From: Symbiodinium microadriaticum
Taxonomy: Eukaryota > Sar > Dinophyceae > Suessiales > Symbiodiniaceae
Direction: 5' to 3'
Assembly (NCBI GenBank): GCA_001939145.1
Contig: LSRX01000594.1
Span: forward strand, 270,584 to 334,583
Length of the DNA: 64,000 nucleotides
Position numbers and translations under genes: made by a program. Under the pieces are notes generated by a model. The model did not search any database. It saw nothing but the letters and a program-made list of their open reading frames with translations, and was not told where the DNA came from. Positions 59,201-64,000 of this stretch are shown here, piece by piece (the stretch's first letter is position 1; each line of letters starts with the position of its first letter).

Positions 59201-59230
59201 GAGATGACATCCGCTGCCCAAGAGGGGTAG
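53282..59230 (+). CDS. LINE ORF2: endonuclease, reverse transcriptase, zinc knuckle, RNase H
   Basis: The open frame begins three codons after the ORF1 stop. The first in-frame ATG is at 53288. Domains in order (residue numbers from 53282): leader with a 22-residue duplication and FGEASNPGP (142-150); AP-type endonuclease with LSETS (281-285), VGGDLNTDV (407-415) and SHAPVCL (481-487); reverse transcriptase with FSIDIVKCFNQL (motif A, about 1049-1060), GMPEGCPLSVLA (motif B, 1108-1119) and YVDN (motif C, 1141-1144); CSLCGLPDSKHHRLFCC zinc knuckle (1468-1484); RNase H with FFTDGACN (D1553), RAEYCAII (E1618), WSDSANAL (D1641) and GNAIADSAAK (D1714), a complete DEDD set. The tail to residue 1982 is not assigned. 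Motif C is normally YxDD; the second Asp is Asn here, which would normally impair catalysis. Confidence 0.92.
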   Translation: MSMDASAVFWGFCGRLSGPLGAAQRYNLARLANRRVGASDYGLLRPLLSFATHRGATLSLCFLGLLWPSFSVATHWGSTLSLNPWVPFSGPSVPAPIVGHRSDAVTAVHFSSCVPLANVVSRRWQPQAWTRVSFDPSRGFRFGEASNPGPFTASRRPQCHPAPFQSPPVASLPRCPQQAETYLLAATVPGQVPLVSHSPRLHVSDASSAGRPASQQTITAFFSPSPPAEGAADAPFFAESPEDDAREQDEVPVFKLAVVNPTSILHKEASLLELRCHAYMLSETSAVQEAQNIVQTRLRDTRLQWVWGSPVSAHQHEGASKVSLRGRAAGVALASVFPLRAPFKPVSSPAFAAQRLAVGHIRFGPLHARLLVLYGWPANHAAANSKNEQLFQEALTILRASDLPTIVGGDLNTDVTQLAAWAEFQSLGYAELFQLYQQRFAISLPATCRGSTRHDTVLLPPVFQQLLRRACVDEACHLFDSHAPVCLTFRLPSCNPGRTVWRKPSSWMPLQPSAPEVEAFYSGRSGTLRQSLTACSSRDDLEACFQNWAAQVEDAVDAALQAAHVLDPLRCPTPGLPKQARGRCVFREVKSRAFPVATPGARPGDYRPPDEPMSHRSRLKVKQVRRLQAFARKLSSLRRGCGQLPIPSSAVPALLAEWQAIQGARGYPPCFKAWLLQVAHFEVFYAAPDLPSADCHRRHQRPDRMQAATDLGVWPPDDWLEDVLSFVRFECEAVICQEHTARRKLQAYRCQQDRAQGLQAAYRSVRPDANPPFTAVPVEEAQTAELHCCAAESWGLYRLPAPEFYRCHCSALADAFPAEVGSLVDDEVFGPRLWVRVPDCPYLTSFCLSQHTEASTPKELHRTFTDYWHPIWNRDVGQAVASLDPWSDFVQALPSCPAAAGTLQLDFTGLDFWRDHLRSLKPNSATGYCGFSNRELKWLPDQPLADLIELFRLCTIHGWPRHLASATVSVLAKIQVPLGMQHGRPITVFANLYRLWASGVAKTILKQWSTWLPPGVKGSIPGRSVRDLSLSLECRIEQSLLANLPFAGFSIDIVKCFNQLARVPLRFLLGHLQVPEPILHAWFDFLTSCQRRPVFHNCIGPPVMSTTGMPEGCPLSVLAQVAVCWAAQARDLCFGAELSSYVDNFTWTGPSREALAEAILDSQGFCTSLKLPIDWTKSFCWSTCRHIKKWLQGPAQQLLPPEASLRVVDGAKDLGVAFKFRRSNALLAAQKRITEGQRRLECLNHPSLPLFDKARIIQTSIWPATMYGLEGRLLHDDCVSKLRTGACRALVGPRPSASPVLALSALTPRVVDPEVYLLCQSVLALQRLLVLDEDLAKWWLQCTADNLLSASRAIGPATALARLLQRNGWRLSCDGTAMGPGHAFFDLRWDRPKVVRAAIKTAWLSQVPEKVRSRNGMLHAGVPLPDLTDKVLSEYSGGFQVHLAQSIVGGFRSNAARAKWDPLQNAQCSLCGLPDSKHHRLFCCPAAGNLRHLYQPLLSWVEGEMPHWVHCPFPVEHASEDFLRLYWRSRRLIAPPEPVHLLPLQMPTLHFFTDGACNNPTVPAARHAAWAVVMYVAETTVDFAGAIRLWQETAVPPAGWHIVARGVVPGQQDINRAEYCAIIQALQLAKFFHGCEAVVWSDSANALRAVGTISGCGAMPSARHFASDLEPHNLRLLRDNVLLRKVQAHQDLTVVHLHGLQPEAFTALGNAIADSAAKTALREDLPLSADCCSQVKEWRQDQEQSFRLFCRYLTELTKLVVPAKRNVRTADTSSAETTVQATTARTAWLRLQPDADECPIQIAATAANITWPAGWPEWYGSALLQWLIDLRWPRHLAMPSRHARITYVELLVNFVVTTAVLPPVRLAKQAQTQWVSLLDPGGILLPAILRELTVQFVASIGQLGKALGIALWPSPRHHRLHTLELCGSAGGRKGLLHRPLLRQLQQTSEVLQAVLESTRPGEALREAAWSTGREMTSAAQEG
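53405..53536 (+). repeat. 66-bp tandem duplication inside ORF2
   Basis: Two imperfect copies (53405-53470 and 53471-53536) share GGTCTTCT, GGCCTT, TTGCGAC-CAT-GGGGT-CTACGCTGTCGCTC and CTGGGTC at the same 66-base spacing. The unit is a multiple of three and encodes 22 residues twice (core VATHxGxTLSL), so the frame is kept. Confidence 0.8.
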
Positions 59231-59339
59231 CTTTTCATGCTTTTGCCCAATGTGGCAATCGGGGACGTCGCTCGCGGATCTGGGAGATGCGGGACCGCCT
59301 GTTAGGCCAGCCCGTGCTCTCCCCTCACAACCAGGGAAA
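59231..59339 (+). other. 3' untranslated end of the LINE
   Basis: 109 bases from the ORF2 stop to the telomere-like repeat. No poly(A) and no obvious polyadenylation signal. A short GC-rich region (GGGACCGCCTGTTAGGCCAG) may form a weak stem. Confidence 0.6.
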
Positions 59340-59360
59340 GGTTTAGGGTTTAGGGCTCTA
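59340..59360 (+). repeat. Telomere-like repeat at the LINE 3' boundary
   Basis: GGTTTAGGGTTTAGGG follows the element directly, in the same orientation as the 48185-48677 array. Reverse-orientation telomere-like text (CTAAACCCTAAACC) occurs at about 59762-59776. Confidence 0.8.
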
Positions 59361-59666
59361 GTCGAGCTTGCCGTTTACGAAGTTAATACCCCCCCAGGAA
59401 CCCTCAACATTGAGACACCATATTTTTCATCAATCCTAGAGCTTAGATCCTATAAACCTCATAACTTGCATCCTGAACCCTTAAACCCCCAAACACTAAA
59501 TTGTGTCATTCACATAAATGAGCTTTATTTACAGTTGGACTTCATTCACTCTTACATGTCTTCATGCTGTCGGCTGGACTGTTTCATATCATACCTAGTG
59601 GTATCACACAATATAAGCAGTGCTTGTCAGTGTAATGCAAAAAACAAGACTACAAGGTCCGGCAGC

Positions 59667-60180
59667 GCAACAAAATGGCGGGGCGGATAAACCTAGTCAA
59701 GTCGTCAAACCTCAAACTACGGTTAACAAATCTGTTCCTCGCCGAAAGTAGTCCGAAAATTCTAAACCCTAAACCTGAACCCCTTAACCTAGTCGTCAAA
59801 CCACAAAAATACGGTTAACAAATCCATTCTTTGTCAAAGTCCGACAAAACATCTGCGACAAAGTGGCGGATCGGATAAACCTAGTCGTCAAACCATAAAA
59901 AAAAACTAACAAATCCATTCCTTGTCAAGGTCCGGTATAATACTACAAGTTTTTTGTAGCACGAACCATCCAGCATTCGTGCAAGAAGCTCCCTAGAAGC
60001 TGACCAAGCCAAACAGTCACAAAAATACTGTTAATACATCCATTCCTTGTCGCGACGGCACTAAGGAATGGATTTGTTAGCACAGTTTTTTGTGTCACGA
60101 ACTATCCAGCATTCGTGGAATAAGCTCCCTAGAACCTAACCAAGCCAAACAGTTACAACCGCGAACTATCCAGCATTCGT
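59667..60180. repeat. Diverged tandem and inverted repeats between the two retroelements
   Basis: The phrase AAACCTAGTC-GTCAAACC followed by ACGGTTAACAAATC-TTC recurs from about 59689, 59787 and 59878. GCAACAAAATGGCGGGGCGG (59667) recurs as GCGACAAAGTGGCGGATCGG (about 59850). CCAGCATTCGTG-AA with AAGCTCCCTAGAA recurs at about 59971, 60108 and 60170. A perfect 9-base inverted repeat, CCATTCCTT (60040-60048) and AAGGAATGG (60063-60071), could form a hairpin. Confidence 0.75.
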
Positions 60181-60184
60181 GGAA

Positions 60185-60255
60185 TACCCAGCCCGGCCCA
60201 GCCCGGCCTAGCCCAGCCCAACCCAGCCCACCCAGCCTAGCCCCGCCCAGCCCAG
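60185..60255. repeat. (CCCAG)n-type minisatellite
   Basis: About 70 bases of CCCAG/CCCGG/CCTAG pentamers marking the end of the repeat block and the approximate 3' limit of the minus-strand retroelement. Confidence 0.85.
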
Positions 60256-60320
60256 ATCCTCAATATATTCGTTGGACCTGAAGGTCGTTGGATTCGAGCG
60301 GGCTGTAACTGTACATGTAG

Positions 60321-60851
60321 TCAAACAGTTTCGGAGCCCTTCTCCCCTTCGGACACATCAGGCACGAGCAGAAGATCAAGTAGCTGAAGCTGTGCCCACG
60401 GCACGCAAGGAAAGTCAGCCATCCACCAGTTTTGAGAAACTGTCCAAGGATCTTGAAGCCCGGCCCTGGACAACCCGTCTGACGGGTTGTCGTCGGACGG
60501 AATCCATTCGATCCAGACTCGACAGCCCATTTTTGCCCAGAGCAGGTGACAGGCCGAAATGATTCTCGCGCAGTCTGCTGAGGAGCACGCTCCCTTGGCC
60601 ACGCCGGCACACACCGCTTGGTTGTCCACAAAGAGCAGAATGTCCCGGCCTGTGAAGCGGCTGCCAAAGACAACGAAGCATTGGAGAATGGCCAGAGCTT
60701 CCAAAGGCATGATCTGGGTCTTTCGGTCTTGCAAACATTGCAAGACCTCGGCGGGGGCTCGTCGCTCCCGAATGGCACTGCTTCTCGTCTGGATGGCTAA
60801 GCACAAATCCAAGGCCCGGGGAGTCCTTCTCCTGCAGCTCCCAACTCGCAT
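60321..60851 (-). pseudogene. RNase H, C-terminal part
   Basis: This frame completes the RNase H begun in the RT frame: QIMPLEALAILQCF (catalytic Glu, about 60695), DILLFVDNQAVCAGVAKGAC (Asp, about 60635) and WIEWIPSDDNPSDGLSRAGL (final Asp, about 60480). It ends with a stop at 60321. The first 25 residues of the open frame are not part of the domain. The order and spacing D-E-D-D fit retroelement RNase H of DIRS/Ngaro style. Confidence 0.8.
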
Positions 60852-61941
60852 CGGTGTAGACGATCAGAGGCGGAAGGGCTCGTGGACCCAGGAAGACCGT
60901 TCTGGGCTCGACAACCTGCACCAAGGACTGGAAGAAGCGCAGCGAAGCGCGGAGCTCATCTGAAAGTTTGGCATCGCTGTCACGGTACTGGCGTTGCACC
61001 AGTGCAGCTTGGCCCGCTCGACCGCACCGGCCAAACATGCCGCAAGCTGCCCAAGTGAGCCTGCCCCGTAACTTGGCCGCCTCCGCAGCGGTACATTGAT
61101 CTTGGTCCAGCATAACTTGAATGTCAGCGCGGAGGGCTTCACGCAAGCCTACTTTAAGATTTATGCGCAAGATCTGCTTGTCAAGAGCCGCCGTCAAATC
61201 AAGCAGAATGCCGAGGAAATGTCTTTGTGTGGCCATGGGGCCCTGCTTGACTGCATCCAAGACAAGCCCCATGAGGTTGTGGGCTTCGCGAAGAAAACTA
61301 ACCCCGCTACCCCTAGCACACACAAAGTCAAGAACCCCAAAATCATCAAAGTAGTTGCAAGTTGCTACAGCAGCAAGCCGGCGCACTACAGCAGTCGAGA
61401 GACACGGCACGCGATTAAAATTAAGAACCGCGGCCGACAATCCAAATGGATGTGCACGAAGGTGCACGTACTTGACCTGATGATCATTTGGATCGTAAAA
61501 AGCAATGAAGAGGCCTGTTTGTTCATCAGGATCGTTGGGCAACTGACGGTATGCCGCTTTCATATCCTCTGTGCCGACATGCGGTTCGGCCCACATGGGC
61601 AAATCGTCTTCCAGATCTTGCAGAAGACCAATGCAAAACTTGCAAGCAGCAGCTACAAAATCCGGGCTGATAGTGTAGATGGCCTCCGCAGAAAAGCAAG
61701 AACTTGTTGTGCCCACTGAAGCGGCCAGCATCAATGGCACGCAGCTTATTGGCCTGCAACAACATAAATCGGCGCATCGGGATCCAATTGCCTGGACCGA
61801 AGAGGGAGTCCAGCTGAGGTTTTGTGAAGGGCCCGGCGGCAAGGCCGTCGCGGACCTCGTCCAGCGTGATGGCTTTGGCCTCAGCAGCAAAAGGAAACCG
61901 GGGCAGACAGCTTTCAACTTTCTGCGTGACATCGGCCCCAA
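60415..61941 (-). pseudogene. Reverse transcriptase of the second element
   Basis: The true reading starts in a neighbouring frame (about 61930-61700: EVRDGLAAGPFTKPQLDSLF, then ANKLRAIDAGRFSGHN, the conserved N-terminal RT block). It then passes into this frame at FSAEAIYTISPDFV. Motif A is TEDMKAAYRQLP (about 61540), motif B is HPFGLSAAVLNFNR, motif C is CNYFDDFGVLD with both catalytic Asp (about 61330). The thumb-like region follows, and then VYTDASWE, the first RNase H Asp (about 60860). After SHPDEKQ (about 60775) the true reading moves to another frame. Confidence 0.85.
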
Positions 61942-62061
61942 CAGAGCAGAGAGGCCTAGCTGGGGCGGGGGAACCTCGTCATCCAGGGACGAAAAAGTCC
62001 CGGGCTCTCGATGGCACCAAGAAGCTTAAAACCCGTAAAGAAGCGTAACCCGACCGTATTA
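61942..62061 (-). other. Broken junction between DNMT and RT readings
   Basis: Just after the TGA ending the DNMT frame come TAA and, 12 codons on, TAA in the same frame. Downstream EPGTFSSLDDEVPPPQLGLS looks coding again, after which the RT reading continues in a different frame. Either the DNMT and RT are separate ORFs or this joint is damaged. Confidence 0.5.
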
Positions 62062-63702
62062 TCAGGCCGCGGTAATGAAGGCGGGTTTACGATCCTTGGC
62101 CACGGCCGCTACATCTGGATGCATGGCCTTGCAGATGGCCTCGTCCCAAAAGCGCATGAACTTAGCCAAACGGGACAAGGCTCGGAGTTGCTGTTGCCTC
62201 CAAACTCGGATGCATGGGCCTAGAGTGCACATACCCCGGCATGCGAACAGCGAATCGTCATCAAGCTGTGCTGCGGTGTCAAAGGGGTTGGGCAAGCAAG
62301 TCGCAAACTGCATATGTGTACTCTTACCGAGTCCTGGCGGGAGCAAAGGCGGGCTGGCGTGTTTAGCATTGGGGCCTGCACCTTGTAAGCCAACTGCCTG
62401 CCTCGAGGCAGCCACGTGTGACTGTTGTCTCCACTCGGGTCCTTGCGGAGCAGCCGGCAGGCCTCGCATTTGTGTGTCCACCCAGTAGACCTGTAACTTA
62501 GCAAGAGCAACGTTCAAGCCGGGGGAAGGACACAGGTCGGGCAGGACTACACCAGACGGGGCTAGGGAGCGACAAGTGAGCCTAGCAAGCTCAGTCCAAC
62601 CTAAAACACCCGGAAAATTATCAACTAGACCCGGCTGCCACACAGAATCCTGGGCATTCTGTCGGATATGCTTCTCGAGGCCAACATAGGCCGCGGGTGG
62701 AATGGCACTGGCTTGCGGGCAAAGCTGAAACAGCATGATAAGCGCAAGCATGCAAGACGGGACATGGAAGCTGTTGCCGATCAGAGAGCATCGCACTTGC
62801 TCAGCCTGAGTCTCCGACCGAGGCGTCCGTGGGGCCCACTTGAGTGCAGCAGGCGGAATGCCCATGATCTGAGCCCTTTCTGATGAATTCGGCACCCTCC
62901 ATTGATCTTTCTTCCAGAGCAGAGCATGCTCCTCATAGTTGAACAAGGGGAACCACTGCCCGTGTTCACGGAAGCGTCGCATGACGACGGGGTCCTGCCG
63001 GGGTCCATGGTCTGGCGGGGGCTGAAATGCACGGCTGAACACAGGAAAACACGGGCCGTCATCAGAAGCTTTAGCATTCGCAACTGGATCAAATCGAGGC
63101 TTGAAGTCATCTGCGAAGGAGATGCTAGGCGGCCACGGCCACTTGCCCTGCCATCCGAGGCGCCAGCCACCGGCACATGCCTGAGAAGTCACATTCGGAG
63201 GTAGCTTGGGCTGCGACACATCCTGAGCGCTGCGGTGGCCATTGGAACACCAGAAAAGTCTTTTGCGTCGAGTCCACCCAAACGAAGCCGCAGACACCTG
63301 AACAGGCGGGCCATTCAGGGCTGCTGAAGCGGCTTGAAGAAACTCTGGAGGGCAGCCCGCCACGTTTTCGAGCATGGCGAAAACCGGAATGGACAAGTGC
63401 AATTCCTTCACCACCTGTCTACACTGATCAGCAATGTCAGGCACAGCGCGGAACAGCTGCGAGCGAGCAGAAGCAAGCCCTGGTCTACCCGAGTGCAGTG
63501 GGCTGACATCCTGACAAGGGGAGCCGCCCGCCACAAGAATGACAGTGAAATGACCTCGTCGCAACTGCACTGCAACCTGAGCCGGGTCAAAGTCGTGAAC
63601 ATCCCCCATGTGTTTGAAAAGTTTTCTGGGTGACATAGGCAGCATCCGGGTCAGTCTCCCAGCACATGGCAGCAAAGCTGGCACCGAGGGCAAGCAAAGC
63701 AA
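62062..63702 (-). pseudogene. DNMT catalytic part and linker
   Basis: 546 codons. From about residue 30 it continues the methyltransferase: GDVHDFD, LVAGGSPCQDVSPLHSGR (motif IV with catalytic Cys, about 63525-63580), FAMLENVAGCP (motif VI), FGWTRRKRLFW (motif VIII), a long target-recognition stretch, and CSLIGNSFHVPS (motifs IX/X, about 62755). The remaining 200 residues are a linker without recognised domains, ending at a TGA (62062). The family differs from the LINE DNMT: motif I is SLFDGIGA and motif VI is a normal ENV, resembling DNMT3/DRM or bacterial types more than the LINE enzyme. Confidence 0.85.
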
Positions 63703-63826
63703 TCAACAGCGCTCCTATGCCGTCGAATAAGCTGAGGACGAGGACGGGCCCGTCCATGGCAAGGCCCACTGCAGCTGTGGCAGCGGAGAGACCCCGGCAT
63801 ACGTGACAAAGCGAAGCCCAGAACAC
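63587..63826 (-). pseudogene. DNMT N-terminal part, motif I
   Basis: Minus-strand frame reading GPVLVLSLFDGIGALLIALL then CWETDPDAAYVTQKTFQTHG. This holds the C5-MTase SAM-binding motif I (DGIGA) and the acidic residue of motif II (ETD). An upstream piece in another frame (63715-63978, with CKRCELVPADQCSG) probably precedes it. The true reading leaves this frame at a run of five C on the + strand (63603-63607; five G on the coding strand), where one extra base shifts it into the frame of the next entry. Confidence 0.8.
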
Positions 63827-64000
63827 TGGTCAGCCGGAACTAGCTCACAACGTTTACAGGTGACCTTGCGAGCTCTTGCATTCACACAGTCCGCAGAATC
63901 AGCGCGAGCATGAACATGGCGAACCCCATTCGGGGCCGTCCCTGATGCGCCAGTGCAAGAAACCTTACGGGAAGGCAAAGAGGCAGGGGCAGGGAGAGGG

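Larger units (their letters stand above)
48678..59339 (+). mobile_element. Full-length LINE retrotransposon carrying a DNA methyltransferase
   Basis: A non-LTR element of about 10.7 kb: short 5' leader (48678-48745), ORF1 with a C5-cytosine methyltransferase, ORF2 with endonuclease, reverse transcriptase, zinc knuckle and RNase H, and a 109-base 3' leader. Both long ORFs are free of stops and frameshifts over 10.4 kb, suggesting a young copy. It starts right after GTTTAGG and ends right before GGTTTAGGGTTTAGGG, with no poly(A) or microsatellite tail. The presence of RNase H and an AP-type endonuclease places it near the I/R1/LOA/Tad group of LINEs by architecture. A DNMT in ORF1 is unusual for LINEs; DNMTs in dinoflagellate retroelements are known in general terms. 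Confidence 0.9.
60256..64000 (-). mobile_element. Second DNMT-bearing retroelement (DIRS/Ngaro-like RT), truncated by window edge
   Basis: On the minus strand a C5-methyltransferase (63826 to about 62750) is followed by a reverse transcriptase (about 61930-61100) and an RNase H (about 60890-60330). The RT and RNase H differ from the LINE: motif C is YFDD, and the RNase H ends with WIPSDDNPSDGLSR, the style of DIRS/Ngaro and related elements. No tyrosine recombinase, gag or terminal repeats are visible within the window; they may lie beyond 64000. The frame changes at about 63605, 61940, 61700 and 60770, and two stops lie near 62060, so this copy is probably inactive. Confidence 0.8.

Noticed and set aside
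60260..60778. 172-codon minus-strand ORF over the RNase H region
   Set aside because: A different frame (60321-60851) carries the RNase H residues. This one is a shadow.
1..64000. CRISPR arrays, bacterial operons, rRNA or tRNA genes
   Set aside because: No regularly spaced palindromic repeats with unique spacers, no ribosome-binding-site-led gene strings, and no rRNA or tRNA signature was seen. The gene structure is eukaryotic.

Overview
The window looks like nuclear DNA of a dinoflagellate, probably Symbiodiniaceae or a close relative such as Polarella. The evidence is: genes broken into short exons whose best-fitting introns begin with GC or GA instead of GT and end in AG; interstitial TTTAGGG telomere-type repeats; many microsatellites; and two retroelements that each carry a C5-cytosine DNA methyltransferase (DNMT). 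DNMT-bearing retrotransposons have been reported in dinoflagellates (from memory: de Mendoza et al. 2018, Nature Communications). The species is inference.

Layout. 0-5 kb: no recognised gene, only degenerate repeats, microsatellites and weak ORFs. 5.3-8.6 kb, + strand: a multi-exon pepsin-type aspartic protease with both DTGS/DTGT catalytic sites and the typical C-terminus. 9.2-10.3 kb: a second, C-lobe-only copy. 10.3-34 kb: poorly interpretable gene-poor DNA with weak ORFs, a mirror-image trinucleotide repeat with an N at its centre (12.9-13.2 kb), a GC-rich minisatellite (30.8-31.7 kb) and a very AT-rich island (32.05-33.8 kb). 34.7-41.2 kb, - strand: two EF-hand protein ends and a metallophosphatase (acid phosphatase-like) gene, with repeats between them. 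42.9-46 kb: unassigned minus-strand coding candidates. 46.2-48.7 kb: microsatellites and a degenerate telomere-like array.

48.68-59.34 kb, + strand: an apparently full-length non-LTR (LINE) retrotransposon. ORF1 (1508 aa) carries a complete set of C5-DNMT motifs and ends in a coiled coil. ORF2 (1982 aa) carries an AP-type endonuclease, reverse transcriptase, CCHC-like zinc knuckle and RNase H. The element sits exactly between TTTAGGG-type repeats, has no poly(A) tail, has two overlapping hairpins just before the ORF1 start, has a single in-frame UGA between ORF1 and ORF2, has an NPGP (2A-like) motif in ORF2, and has YVDN in place of YxDD in the RT.

60.3-64 kb, - strand: a second, unrelated retroelement, tail to tail with the first and running off the window. 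It encodes a different DNMT (SLFDGIGA, GGSPCQDVS, ENVAG, RRKRLFW) followed by an RT (YFDD) and a DIRS/Ngaro-like RNase H. Its frame is broken at several points, so it is probably decaying.

The main biological point is two distinct retroelement classes, each with its own DNMT, side by side. A plausible reading (inference) is that each methylates its own or host DNA after integration.
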